Under the pieces are notes generated by a model. The model had not been told where the DNA came from, ran no database searches, and saw only the letters and a list, made by a program, of their open reading frames with translations. A stretch of 64,000 nucleotides of DNA from Winogradskyella ouciana (GTDB taxonomy: Bacteria > Bacteroidota > Bacteroidia > Flavobacteriales > Flavobacteriaceae), in assembly GCF_009709615.1 (NCBI RefSeq), contig NZ_WJYA01000004.1:62001-126000 (forward strand). Reading direction: 5' to 3'. Shown one piece after another: positions 25,705 to 34,755 of the stretch. Each line of letters opens with the position of its first letter. Position 1 is the stretch's first letter. The position numbers and the translations under genes were made by a program.

Positions 25705-26253
25705 CTATTTTTTAACCAATTCAAAACTAAAATCTATTGTAACTTCATTAGACAGTTTATTTCTAACCACCTTAGGAATTTCAATATCAAAATCTGAAAC
25801 CATTACTTTAAAACTTCCTGATAAAATTATTTTATCATCCACAAGCTTCATAGTTAAAGGAATATCTTTTATCTCCTTTGTAACTCCATGAAACGTCAAT
25901 GAGCCATCAATGGACATTGAACTACCTTCTTCACTTAGCCCATCAAAATCAAAATCCTCAATTTCTCCTTTAAAAGTTGCTTTTGGATACTTATGGGATT
26001 CAGCATAATTTTCATTAAAATGCTCTTCCATAAGCGCATTCTTAAAACGAAAAGCCTTTACCAGACCTAATGCAGCAAATTCGCCATTTGCAGTATTAAA
26101 AATTGCTGTAACTGAATTATTTTTTGCAGCTACCTCTTCAAAAGAAGGAACTGAGGCTTCAAAATTTAAGGAACCTGTTTTGGTGAGGTATTTACTTTGT
26201 CCGATTGCACTTATGCTAATGAGTAAAAGTGCTATAAATGTGATTTTTTTCAT
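25705..26253 (-). CDS. YceI family periplasmic protein
   Basis: The 182-residue protein has a signal peptide (ISAIGQ) and a YceI lipocalin-like barrel: KTGSLNFEASVPSFEEVAAKN, HKYPKATFKGEIEDF, SLTFHGVTKEI. YceI proteins bind isoprenoid lipids or quinone-like molecules. It is the last gene of a five-gene leftward operon with a c-haem lipoprotein, a DUF5777-like barrel, a T9SS protein and an OB-fold protein. Confidence 0.9.
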   Translation of the reverse strand: MKKITFIALLLISISAIGQSKYLTKTGSLNFEASVPSFEEVAAKNNSVTAIFNTANGEFAALGLVKAFRFKNALMEEHFNENYAESHKYPKATFKGEIEDFDFDGLSEEGSSMSIDGSLTFHGVTKEIKDIPLTMKLVDDKIILSGSFKVMVSDFDIEIPKVVRNKLSNEVTIDFSFELVKK

Positions 26254-26258
26254 GTTTT

Positions 26259-26621
26259 TTAATTTTCAAGTAAACCTTCTTCTTCCCATTGTATTACAAG
26301 ATCTATTAAGTTTTGTGGTAATCTAGGGCCGCCAAAGGGCATTAAAAACCCTTGATCTGTTGAGGATATACGCTCAATTAAATCCCTGTTTTCAACAGCA
26401 TCTTTTACATCCAAATATGTTGTTAAAGACATTGGTGCTCCATTAACTGGTGGTTCGCTATGACATGAGATGCAATTATTATCTATTATAGATTTTATAT
26501 TGTTCTCGTAGGTCACAAAATCTTCAATGACTACCTCTTCAGTTAAATCGTCTTCACTATTGTAAGAACAGCTCAGAATTAATAAGCTGATTGTGATAGA
26601 TATATAATATTTCAATTTCAT
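26259..26621 (-). CDS. c-type haem-binding lipoprotein
   Basis: This 120-residue protein has a lipobox (LLILSCSYN) and one haem-attachment motif, CISCH, in the segment IIDNNCISCHSEPP. The distal part, MPFGGPRLPQNLIDLVIQWEEEG, includes a candidate Met ligand and the final helix seen in small planctomycete-type or c-type cytochrome domains. The Met at 26619-26621 is chosen because it precedes the signal peptide and clears the upstream gene by 10 bases. It presumably carries electrons in the periplasm within the operon's redox system. Confidence 0.85.
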   Translation of the reverse strand: MKLKYYISITISLLILSCSYNSEDDLTEEVVIEDFVTYENNIKSIIDNNCISCHSEPPVNGAPMSLTTYLDVKDAVENRDLIERISSTDQGFLMPFGGPRLPQNLIDLVIQWEEEGLLEN

Positions 26622-26631
26622 AATAATTGTT

Positions 26632-27486
26632 TTAAAACACACGACTGAGATTAAACCCAAAATAAATATTACCATCGCTCCAATCACCTGTGGCTTGTCC
26701 TAAAAACCCATTGGTATTCATAGCCTGAGCGTTTGAAAAATGCATTTGGAAAACATGGCCACCAGTCTCAAGATCAAAACCTATTGATAATGGGTTTTTA
26801 AATGGCGAACCGTCTGCTCGGTTAAGGTGCCAACCATAATCTAGGTTTAATGACCAACGTTTACCTAATTTTTGCCGTCCTCCCAAACCAATTGCATATT
26901 GCGAGTTGTGCTGCTCGTCATAAGCCACAAAATTGTCGTGAAAAAATGTAGGAGCAATTTCCAACGACAAATTTGTGCTCACTTTTTTAGATACCAGTAC
27001 TTGTACTGTGTACCCAAGACGATCCTTAAATTCTAACTTCGGTAAATTTTCTTTTTCTAATGCAGTATTTAATAAAATTGAATTATAGGCAACTATGGTA
27101 AATGGAAAACCATTTTCTTTTTGTCTTACTAAGCGATACTTTGCTGAAGCCTCATATATTTTTTGAAATGAACTACGTGATACTCCAATGTTTACAGCAT
27201 CTGTTAAACCGTAAACAAAGTTTAATCTGGTCACGGCATCATCAAGGCCAAAAAAACTATCAAATCCATTTTCTATGCTACCAAATCGGTGAGATACAAT
27301 AAACGTAAGTTCTTTTTTTGCGACTAGTTTTGTGGATTCAAAGTTCACGATTTTTAAGCCTTTAAAGGCTGCTGTAGCATAGTTATCACCTATTGAATCC
27401 GTATCAATTTCGCTCAACAAATCGTCTCCTTGTGCTGTTGAAACTAGGCATGCCAATAGCATTATGATTATATATGTATATCTCAT
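26632..27486 (-). CDS. DUF5777-like outer-membrane barrel protein
   Basis: The 284-residue protein has a signal peptide (LACLVSTAQG) and a barrel with the segments LTFIVSHRFGSIENG and FFGLDDAVTRLNFVYGLTDAVNIGVSRS, which match my memory of the DUF5777 family found next to YceI and cytochrome genes. The final residue is Phe (LSRVF), as expected for BAM-inserted proteins. Function is unknown. It overlaps no neighbour and sits 10 bases before the haem lipoprotein. Confidence 0.8.
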   Translation of the reverse strand: MRYTYIIIMLLACLVSTAQGDDLLSEIDTDSIGDNYATAAFKGLKIVNFESTKLVAKKELTFIVSHRFGSIENGFDSFFGLDDAVTRLNFVYGLTDAVNIGVSRSSFQKIYEASAKYRLVRQKENGFPFTIVAYNSILLNTALEKENLPKLEFKDRLGYTVQVLVSKKVSTNLSLEIAPTFFHDNFVAYDEQHNSQYAIGLGGRQKLGKRWSLNLDYGWHLNRADGSPFKNPLSIGFDLETGGHVFQMHFSNAQAMNTNGFLGQATGDWSDGNIYFGFNLSRVF

Positions 27487-27541
27487 TTCTTTAAAAATTT
27501 ATAATGTATAAAGGCTTTACTCTTATAAGCTGAGCAAGAGT

Positions 27542-28297
27542 TTATTGTTTTATAAACCGTTTGGTTTCCTCTCCATTTTCCGAAGACATTTTAATTAAAT
27601 ACAACCCACTTTCCCAATTAGTGACATCTATCTGTGATATATTATTTGAAGTTATGGATTGAACAAAGACTTGCTTACCAAGTATATCAAATACTTCTAA
27701 TGTTCCATCAGCGATTACAGATTTAAACTCAATATTTAATACGTCACTTGTGGGATTTGGGTAAAGTCTTAAACTGCTGCCTTCCTCAAAATCATCAACA
27801 CCTAATGTGCTCCAATTTGCTACTCCGTTTTGAGTACCATCTCCGTTATATTGATAAGGCGGTGAAACAGTAATAAATGTATCTGCAACCCATAGGCCAG
27901 CAGCCACGGCTACAGATTCTCGGCTACTTCCTGAACTACCAGTTCCCCATTGTAAAAAATCTAACATATTATTAGCGTTACTAAAACCAGAGGCACTATA
28001 TAATCCAAATTCACCACTACTTGCCACAAGATTTACAGTACTTGCTATATCAACTTCTTCATCTGGTGCTAGTGTAGTAACAGAAGTCATGCCGCTTACT
28101 TGGCTATATGCCGGAACCACACAAAACCAATAGCCTGATATAGTAGCGGTTGCATCGCCATAATTTTTTAATGTTACAGAATTAGTGGCAGGATCTACTT
28201 TAGATATTCTAACATTAGCTTGGGCTTTTAAATTTGTAAAACTTAATGCTATAATTGCAAACATTAAGATAGCTTTAATAGAGTAATTTGTTTTCAT
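27542..28297 (-). CDS. Lamin-tail-domain-like protein with T9SS type A sorting domain
   Basis: The 251-residue protein has a signal peptide (FTNLKAQ) and an LTD-like beta domain (VRISKVDPATNSVTLKNYGD, SGYWFCVVP). A T9SS type A sorting domain of about 80 residues follows (SLRLYPNPTSDVLNIEF, DILGKQVF, GLYLIKM, final KRFIKQ). It would be placed on the cell surface by T9SS. In this operon it could be a surface adhesin or scaffold near the haem lipoprotein; that is inference. Confidence 0.85.
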   Translation of the reverse strand: MKTNYSIKAILMFAIIALSFTNLKAQANVRISKVDPATNSVTLKNYGDATATISGYWFCVVPAYSQVSGMTSVTTLAPDEEVDIASTVNLVASSGEFGLYSASGFSNANNMLDFLQWGTGSSGSSRESVAVAAGLWVADTFITVSPPYQYNGDGTQNGVANWSTLGVDDFEEGSSLRLYPNPTSDVLNIEFKSVIADGTLEVFDILGKQVFVQSITSNNISQIDVTNWESGLYLIKMSSENGEETKRFIKQ

Positions 28298-28313
28298 ATT
28301 TTTTTGGTTTTAG

Positions 28314-28694
28314 TTAATTAATAATTGAACATTGGTCTAGTTTTACTTGTTCCAACAGGTCGTCGTAACCTATGACACGACCTTTGATTTTTATTTTATC
28401 ATTTTCAACTAGCGAGGTTTTTATATTATTTGAAAATTGACAAAAAACTTTATCATCAATTGTAATATCGCTAGTGTTTATCTCTGAGATTAGCCCTGAA
28501 ACCTCTATGGTTTTATTTAAAAACTTCTTTTCTGCTATAGTGGTTTTTTCAGAGAATAATTTAGATATATCAGAAGATACCATTGAAAATTCAGCTGTTT
28601 CACTTTCAATATCTCTATGATCTTGATAAATGTAATTGTAGCCAACTACTACAGCAATTACTAAAAGTAACAATATAACAATCCACTTACGCAT
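28314..28694 (-). CDS. Membrane-anchored OB-fold (tRNA_anti-like) protein
   Basis: The 126-residue protein has one N-terminal transmembrane anchor (WIVILLLLVIAVVVGYNYIY) and an OB-fold with KFLNKTIEVSGLISEINTSD, KVFCQFSNN and DKIKIKGRVIGYDDL, a family called tRNA_anti-like by domain databases. It is probably periplasmic. It is the first gene of the redox operon, 16 bases upstream of the T9SS gene. Confidence 0.8.
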   Translation of the reverse strand: MRKWIVILLLLVIAVVVGYNYIYQDHRDIESETAEFSMVSSDISKLFSEKTTIAEKKFLNKTIEVSGLISEINTSDITIDDKVFCQFSNNIKTSLVENDKIKIKGRVIGYDDLLEQVKLDQCSIIN

Positions 28695-28705
28695 ATTTTT
28701 AAATT

Positions 28706-29773
28706 TTAATTACAATCATTCTCGTAACGTAATCTATCATCATCACCTACTCTAAAGTCCACCTTAGTGTTGTCAGAACAGTTGTCTATTTCGTGTAAAA
28801 TCCAATTATTATTACAAAGTGGTAAAGCTGGGACGTCAATTAATACTTCAATATTATTACCAGAACCAGACGTTGCCCAAGTGCCATAAACTGTGGTTGT
28901 GTTCCAAAATACGGACATAGTACCATCAGTAAAGAAATTAAAATCATAGCCCTCGTAAGCGTCATCGTAATCCATAGCGTTGCGCTCTAGTTTATCTACT
29001 TGCCAGTTAGAACAACTTGTTAAAAGTATTTCTACTTGTGCAGTGGTGCAGCCATTACAATCATCGTCATTATAGTCGTAATCGTCATCTTCGTCGCATG
29101 TGTTAATGGCATTTGCAATTGTAGTTTCAAGCTCAGTAAAGTTGTTGATAATTACTTCAGAATTGTCAGCTAATATTACGGTTGCAGGAAAATCTATGGT
29201 AACAATAGTATCATCATTAATATCTTGAACAAAATCGAAAAGGTCATTGTCATTTTCAAGAATTACTGTTTCTAATAATTCGTTGTTGGGATTAAAAGTT
29301 GAAGCTTCAATAGGATACTGAAAATCAATACACTCAATATCATCATCAGCAACATCCTCACCATTACAACCACTAGAATAAGTGTTGAATTCTGCAATAT
29401 TATTAATGATTATTTCAGAAAAATCAGCTAAGACAATAGTTATAGGGAAATTAATATTTAAGGTATCTGTATCAGAGTCAGATTCGTCAAAAACACATTC
29501 AATAAAAGCATAATCTTCTTGAGAGTTTACTGTTAATGGAGTTCCATTAACGTTAACTTCATATGGAAAAGCAATATCAAAACAATTAGCCCTATCGACT
29601 ATGTTATCAACCGAACCATCATTAGAGCTGGTTCTTTCAATTAGGGTAGCAATATTAGAGTTAGCTACTAAAACCTCTTCTTCTGGTTCTTGAATAAATT
29701 CAGTTTCTTCTTTTCTGCAAGATGAGAAAGCTAGAAGAATGAATAATAGATATAGTGCTGTTCTTTGTTTCAT
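28706..29773 (-). CDS. Lipoprotein with duplicated beta domain, divergent to FecI-type sigma
   Basis: The 355-residue protein uses the ATG at 29771-29773, which directly precedes the signal peptide and lipobox (LAFSSCRKEE). Two repeats of about 90 residues each begin CFDI or CIDF, contain ITIVLADFSEIIINN or ATVILADNSEVIINN, and end in a Cys. An Asp-rich linker (DEDDDYDYNDDDCNGC) and a C-terminal domain with paired cysteines follow. It is highly acidic and probably surface-exposed. The divergent FecI-FecR-TonB receptor genes suggest a shared system, but no function is known. Confidence 0.75.
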   Translation of the reverse strand: MKQRTALYLLFILLAFSSCRKEETEFIQEPEEEVLVANSNIATLIERTSSNDGSVDNIVDRANCFDIAFPYEVNVNGTPLTVNSQEDYAFIECVFDESDSDTDTLNINFPITIVLADFSEIIINNIAEFNTYSSGCNGEDVADDDIECIDFQYPIEASTFNPNNELLETVILENDNDLFDFVQDINDDTIVTIDFPATVILADNSEVIINNFTELETTIANAINTCDEDDDYDYNDDDCNGCTTAQVEILLTSCSNWQVDKLERNAMDYDDAYEGYDFNFFTDGTMSVFWNTTTVYGTWATSGSGNNIEVLIDVPALPLCNNNWILHEIDNCSDNTKVDFRVGDDDRLRYENDCN

Positions 29774-29880
29774 GATGGCCTTATTTTTTTCTTGCCATTT
29801 AATATATAACAACTCACTTTTAAAAACTACTGAACTTTTTTAAAAAAAATATTCAATACATTTATAAAAACTAAAGACTT

Positions 29881-30405
29881 TTGCCCAAAAACCCTAGCGA
29901 AAATATTTGTGAAGAAGCTGCCTTTGAGCGTATTTATAACAAATACGCAGATGATGTGCATAATTTTTTATACTATAAATATGGAGCACAATACAACCCA
30001 AGAGACAAGGCGCAAGAGGCTTTTATGAAATTATGGGACAATTGTAAAAAAGTGCCGTTTGCTAAAGCAAAGTCATTCTTGTTTTCTGTTGCAGACAATA
30101 TGATGTTAAATGAAATTAAGCATCAAAAAGTGGTTTTAAAACATCAAAAAATAAAACCTAAACACTACACTAATGAAACACCAGAATTTGTTTTAGAACA
30201 AGAACAGTATTTTGAAAGATATAATAAAGTCCTTGCAAATTTAAAAGAGGAACACCGTGTAGCTTTTCTCTTGAGTAAAGCAGAAGGCAAAAAGCACAGC
30301 GAAATAGCAGAAATGCTTGGAGTAACCCAAAAGGTAGTGGAATACAGAATATATAGTGCTTTTAATGTTTTAAAAAAGGAACTTGAAGGATTTAAAATAA
30401 AATAA
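29881..30405 (+). CDS. ECF RNA polymerase sigma factor, FecI-type
   Basis: The 174-residue protein has sigma region 2 (YADDVHNFLYYKYG, KAQEAFMKLWDN) and region 4 (HRVAFLLSKAEGKKHSEIAEMLGVTQKVVEYR). It starts with TTG at 29881, since an in-frame TAA lies two codons upstream; no ATG exists nearby. It would be held by the FecR-like protein 158 bases downstream and activated by the TonB receptor signal, the standard Fec arrangement. A hairpin repeat lies between them. Confidence 0.9.
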   Translation: MPKNPSENICEEAAFERIYNKYADDVHNFLYYKYGAQYNPRDKAQEAFMKLWDNCKKVPFAKAKSFLFSVADNMMLNEIKHQKVVLKHQKIKPKHYTNETPEFVLEQEQYFERYNKVLANLKEEHRVAFLLSKAEGKKHSEIAEMLGVTQKVVEYRIYSAFNVLKKELEGFKIK

Positions 30406-30423
30406 TGCACTAACATCAATTCT

Positions 30424-30501
30424 TGTCATGCTGAACTTGTTTCAGCATCTCATTCTAGTTGAGTTAGAAGCAAGACTCTGAAACAAGTTCAGAGTGACAA
30501 A
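30424..30501. repeat. Large REP-like hairpin repeat
   Basis: TTGTCATGCTGAACTTGTTT, then CAGCATCT, faces the inverted arm GACTCTGAAACAAGTTCAGA ending GTGACAA, pairing at about 23 of 28 positions. The terminal TTGTCA/TGACAA match is exact. It sits between the sigma and anti-sigma genes. Similar hairpins are common dispersed repeats in flavobacteria. Confidence 0.7.
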
Positions 30502-30563
30502 TAGTTTATTGGTAAAAAATAATAAGGAGAAATGAAACCAGAGTTGTTATATAACCAAGGAAA

Positions 30564-31481
30564 ATGTTTATGACTGAGGACGACTTATTGAAAAAATGGT
30601 TAAACAATGACCTTACAGATGTTGAAAAAGAGGCATTTAGTAAGCAGGAAGACTATGCCATAAACAAAAACATCATTGAAAATGCAACCTATTTTAAAGC
30701 TTCTGAAGTTTCTAAGGTTGATGATTTTGAAACTTTTAAAGCCAAATACCAAGTTAGGTCATCGGTAAACCGACTTAAATGGCTAAGACCTGCATTAAGA
30801 ATAGCTGCTGTTTTAGTAATTGGTCTAGCGATTTATTTCACAATGTTCATGAACGAAAGTGTCGTAGAACAACGCACTTTGTTGGCCGAAAAGACAACCA
30901 TAAGCCTTCCGGATTTGTCAGAGGTTATCCTTAATGCTGATTCTAAAATCACTTATGATAAGGATTCTTGGTATGAAGAAAGGCAAATAGATTTAAAAGG
31001 CGAAGCCTATTTTAAAGTTGCTAAAGGAAAAACCTTCGATGTTATCACAGAAAGTGGAGTAGTGCAAGTGGTGGGTACTGAATTTAATGTGAAAGCTCGT
31101 AATAATTATTTTGAAGTGATATGCTATGAAGGTGTTGTTAAGGTGACTTCAGATAGTATCACAAGGCAATTGTCAGCTGGTGATACTTATCGCATTTTAA
31201 ATAAAGTGTTTAGTGAAGATAAAACTAATGATACTGTACCACAATGGACTAATAACAAAAGTCGCTTTAAGGCAATTCCATTAGCGGAAGTTATTGAAGA
31301 GTTAGAACGTCAGTACAATGTTAAAGTAGTATTTAGCAATACTAATACAGCAAGATTATTTACAGGCGGATTTGTACATAGCAATCTAGAAAATGCCCTT
31401 TCAGCTATTACGCAACCTATGAATTTAACTTTTGAAATTAGTTCATCCAACCAAGTACTAATTCATGGCAATACAGACTAA
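30564..31481 (+). CDS. FecR-type anti-sigma factor
   Basis: The 305-residue protein has a cytoplasmic N-terminus that binds sigma (residues 1-75), one transmembrane helix (about 77-98, LRIAAVLVIGLAIYFTMF), a FecR domain (about 105-200, with KTTISLPDLSEVILNADSKI and VVGTEFNVKA) and a C-terminal DUF4974-like domain (KAIPLAEVIEELERQYNVKV). It relays a receptor signal to the sigma factor at 29881. The start could be the Met two codons later. It overlaps the receptor gene by 17 bases. Confidence 0.93.
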   Translation: MFMTEDDLLKKWLNNDLTDVEKEAFSKQEDYAINKNIIENATYFKASEVSKVDDFETFKAKYQVRSSVNRLKWLRPALRIAAVLVIGLAIYFTMFMNESVVEQRTLLAEKTTISLPDLSEVILNADSKITYDKDSWYEERQIDLKGEAYFKVAKGKTFDVITESGVVQVVGTEFNVKARNNYFEVICYEGVVKVTSDSITRQLSAGDTYRILNKVFSEDKTNDTVPQWTNNKSRFKAIPLAEVIEELERQYNVKVVFSNTNTARLFTGGFVHSNLENALSAITQPMNLTFEISSSNQVLIHGNTD

Positions 31482-33759
31482 GCGGTTTATAGTAATACTA
31501 CTTTTAAGCTTTGTTTTTTCTTTTCCATTACATTCTCAAGAGACTGAGAACAAACAGTCGCTGTCCGAAATTTTAAGTCTTTTGGAAAAATGCTTTGATG
31601 TTCAGTTTAACTATGCCGAAGATGCTATTTCTCAAACAGAGATTACACCACCAAAAGAAACATTAACTCTAAACGAAACCCTAAATTATTTAGAAACTGT
31701 AACCGATTTCTTGTTTCGGCTTACGGAAGATCAGATGGTTTTGGTTATTCTCAAGGACACACTTTCCAATTTGCAACAATTGTCTGAAGTTATGGTGTCT
31801 GGCTATATTGTAAAGGGGATTAATAAACTGAGTAATGGATCCTTTGAGATTGATGTTTCAGATTTTGATATACTTCCAGGTTTAATAGATACTGACGTGT
31901 TACAGGCAGTCCAGGCATTTCCTGGTATTCAGAGTATTAATGAAACGGTTTCCAATATTAATATTAGAGCAGGCTCTCATGACCAAAACCTTATCTTATG
32001 GGATGATATTAAAATGTACCAATCTGGGCACTTTTTTGGACTCATCTCCATGTTTAATCCTCAGATCACTCAACGTGTTTCGTTAACAAAAAATGGTTCT
32101 GCAACAGAATACACGGATGGAGTTTCTGGAACCATTTCCATGGAAACAGATAAGAAGGTAAACAAAAAATTTAATGGAAATATAGGCGTAAATTTTATTG
32201 ATGCTAATGGTTTTGTAGATATTCCTGTTGGTGAAAAATCCTCACTGCAAGTAGCAGCAAGAAAATCTATAAGTGATTTTACCGAGACACCTACATATAA
32301 TAACTTTTTTGAGCGTATTTCTCAAGATACGGAAGTGGAAAACAATACCATGAGCAATATAAACTCAGACAAGGAATTTGATTTTTATGATGCTTCTTTA
32401 CGTTGGATTTATAAGATAAACGATAAGGAAGAATTAAGAATTAACTTTATAAATGTTGCCAATGAGTTAGTGTTTAATGAGAATACAACGCTTAATTCAA
32501 CAGAAGACTCAAGACAAAGCAGTTTGTCACAAAATAGCATTGCAGGTGCCATCGAATATTCCAAAATTTGGAATGATAAATGGAAAACAGTTTTTGAAGG
32601 TTATGAAACAGATTATAAATTAAAGTCCATAAATGCCAATGTTTTAGAATCTCAACGTTTTTTGCAAGAGAATAAAGTATCTGAAACTAGCTTAAAATTA
32701 AAAGCTAATTATAAGATCAATAGCCAAATGCAATTGTTAAGTGGTTATCATTTTGTGGAGACGGAAATCACCAATTTAGATGATGTAGATACACCACGAT
32801 TTAAACTATTGGTTTCAGAAGTTGTGAGAACTCATGGTGTGTTTTCACAGATTTCTTATACATCTAAAGACAGAAATACGAACCTTATGGCTGGTCTTAG
32901 ATATAATTATATAGATAAGTTCAGTAAACATCTTATAGAGCCAAGACTAAGTTTTTTATATAAGTTTTTAGATAATTTTTCTTTTGAAATTTTGGGCGAA
33001 TTCAAGCATCAAAACACTTCACAGGTCATTAATTTTCAGAATGACTTTTTGGGCATAGAAAAGCGGAGGTGGCAATTGTCTAATGATGAGGATATTCCTG
33101 TTATTCAAAGCCTTCAAGGATCTATTGGGTTAACGTTTAATAAAAACGGTTGGTTAATCAGCGCTGACGGTTACTATAAAAAAGTAAAGGGAATAACAAC
33201 ACAAAGCCAAGGTTTTCAGAACCAATATGAGTTTGAAAGAACAAGTGGTTTCAATGAAGTAAGAGGGTTGGATTTTATCGTAAGAAAGCAGATAAATAAT
33301 TTTAATTCTTGGCTGAGTTACTCTTATACAAACAGTGATTATAATTTTGAAGACTTAGCAGAAAAAAACTTCCCAAGCAATTTTAATATTAGACACGCTC
33401 TTACTTTTGGAACAAATTATACGTCCGAAAGATTAAAACTATCTGCAGGTTTAAACTGGAACTCAGGTAGACCAACAACGCGACCAATTGAAGGTGATGA
33501 AATTGTAAATGATAATATCAATTATGGCGCTACTAATTCAGTAGAACTAGAAGATTATTTCAGAGTAGATGTTTCTGCTTTATATAATTTTAATTTGAGT
33601 AATAAAACCAAAGCCAATATGGGATTGTCTATTTGGAATCTTTTAGATAGAAAGAATATCATTAATAGCTTCTATCGTATAAACGGTGATGAGGTCACCG
33701 AAATAAAAAAACGTTCTTTGGGTATTACGCCCAATTTGGTTTTTAGGGTCAACTTTTAA
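31465..33759 (+). CDS. TonB-dependent receptor with N-terminal signalling (STN) domain
   Basis: The 764-residue outer-membrane receptor has a signal peptide, an STN secretin/TonB-like domain (about 25-95, LEKCFDVQFNYAEDAISQTE), a plug (VLQAVQAFPGIQSIN, INIRAGSHDQNLILWDDIKM) and a beta barrel ending in VFRVNF. STN receptors signal to the FecR-type anti-sigma factor when ligand binds. Size is smaller than SusC (about 1000), and no SusD gene follows, so the ligand is more likely a siderophore or small molecule than glycans. Substrate is unknown. Confidence 0.93.
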   Translation: MAIQTKRFIVILLLSFVFSFPLHSQETENKQSLSEILSLLEKCFDVQFNYAEDAISQTEITPPKETLTLNETLNYLETVTDFLFRLTEDQMVLVILKDTLSNLQQLSEVMVSGYIVKGINKLSNGSFEIDVSDFDILPGLIDTDVLQAVQAFPGIQSINETVSNINIRAGSHDQNLILWDDIKMYQSGHFFGLISMFNPQITQRVSLTKNGSATEYTDGVSGTISMETDKKVNKKFNGNIGVNFIDANGFVDIPVGEKSSLQVAARKSISDFTETPTYNNFFERISQDTEVENNTMSNINSDKEFDFYDASLRWIYKINDKEELRINFINVANELVFNENTTLNSTEDSRQSSLSQNSIAGAIEYSKIWNDKWKTVFEGYETDYKLKSINANVLESQRFLQENKVSETSLKLKANYKINSQMQLLSGYHFVETEITNLDDVDTPRFKLLVSEVVRTHGVFSQISYTSKDRNTNLMAGLRYNYIDKFSKHLIEPRLSFLYKFLDNFSFEILGEFKHQNTSQVINFQNDFLGIEKRRWQLSNDEDIPVIQSLQGSIGLTFNKNGWLISADGYYKKVKGITTQSQGFQNQYEFERTSGFNEVRGLDFIVRKQINNFNSWLSYSYTNSDYNFEDLAEKNFPSNFNIRHALTFGTNYTSERLKLSAGLNWNSGRPTTRPIEGDEIVNDNINYGATNSVELEDYFRVDVSALYNFNLSNKTKANMGLSIWNLLDRKNIINSFYRINGDEVTEIKKRSLGITPNLVFRVNF

Positions 33760-33762
33760 TAT

Positions 33763-34665
33763 TTAAAAGAAAATCTCTTGAGCCAATCGGTAGGTATTGG
33801 CATGCGCATCAACAATAACTTTAATATCAGATGAATAACCACCTCCCATACTACACATCACTGGTATTTTGTTGTTCTTGCATGTTTGCAAAACAAAGCG
33901 ATCACGTTCTTTACATCCTTCTACGGACATACCAAGCTTACCTAATTTGTCTGATGAAATGACATCTACTCCACCGAGGTAGTAAATAAAATCGGGTTGT
34001 TGCTGGTCTATGAGCTTTGGTAAAGTTTCTTTTAATAGTTTGAGATATGTCTTATCATTAGCGTCATTTTCTAAAGCAATATCCAAATCACTTACTTCCT
34101 TTTTAAAAGGATAGTTACTTTTTCCATGCATAGAAAAAGTAAATACGGACTTATCATTTTGAAAGATCTGTGCAGTGCCATTACCTTGATGAACGTCTAA
34201 ATCTACAATGAGAATTTTTTTAGCCAATCCCATCTTTTGTAGATAGCGTGCTCCAATCGCTTGGTCATTTAGTAAACAAAACGCTTCACCACGATCGGTG
34301 TAAGCATGGTGTGTGCCTCCTGCAATATTCATTGCAATTCCGTGTTTTAATGCATATTCGCTTGCTTTTATGGTTCCGTCAGCAATGATAACTTCTCGCT
34401 CCACTAAAACTTCACTTAAGGGAAACCCTATTTTTCTTGCAGCGCGTTGATCTAAAGTAATGTTTACCAAATCATAATAATATTCGGGTTCATGTACTGC
34501 TAAAATATATTTGTCATTAGGTTTTGTAGGCTCAAAAAAACTATTGCCACTACAAGTGCCTTCGTGTAGCAATTGTTGTGGCAATAATTCATATTTCTCC
34601 ATCGGGAAACGATGTCCTGCTGGTAGCGGATGATTATAAATAGGATGAAATGCAATTTTCAACAA
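33763..34665 (-). CDS. Histone deacetylase family protein
   Basis: This is a 300-residue arginase/deacetylase-fold enzyme. The class II/IV-like zinc site is seen in NIAGGTHHAYTDRGEAFCLLND (paired His) and ILIVDLDVHQGNGTAQIF (Asp and His), with SMHGKSNYPF and YLGGVDVISSDKLGKL after it, and MCSMGGGYS at the end. Bacterial relatives deacetylate acetylpolyamines or acetylated small molecules such as acetoin pathway compounds. It is convergent with the receptor gene; no operon partner. Confidence 0.93.
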   Translation of the reverse strand: MLKIAFHPIYNHPLPAGHRFPMEKYELLPQQLLHEGTCSGNSFFEPTKPNDKYILAVHEPEYYYDLVNITLDQRAARKIGFPLSEVLVEREVIIADGTIKASEYALKHGIAMNIAGGTHHAYTDRGEAFCLLNDQAIGARYLQKMGLAKKILIVDLDVHQGNGTAQIFQNDKSVFTFSMHGKSNYPFKKEVSDLDIALENDANDKTYLKLLKETLPKLIDQQQPDFIYYLGGVDVISSDKLGKLGMSVEGCKERDRFVLQTCKNNKIPVMCSMGGGYSSDIKVIVDAHANTYRLAQEIFF

Positions 34666-34704
34666 TTGGAAAGGCTTTTAGAGTAACCTAAAAATAAATA
34701 TAAA

Positions 34705-34740
34705 AAAAGAGCTTGTATAATATTACAAGCCCTTCTTTTT
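34705..34740 (-). terminator. Intrinsic terminator after the OmpA gene
   Basis: GGCTTGTA and TACAAGCT form a 7-bp stem on the minus strand, followed by a run of T. Confidence 0.7.
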
Positions 34741-34755
34741 AGGAAAATTTATAAT

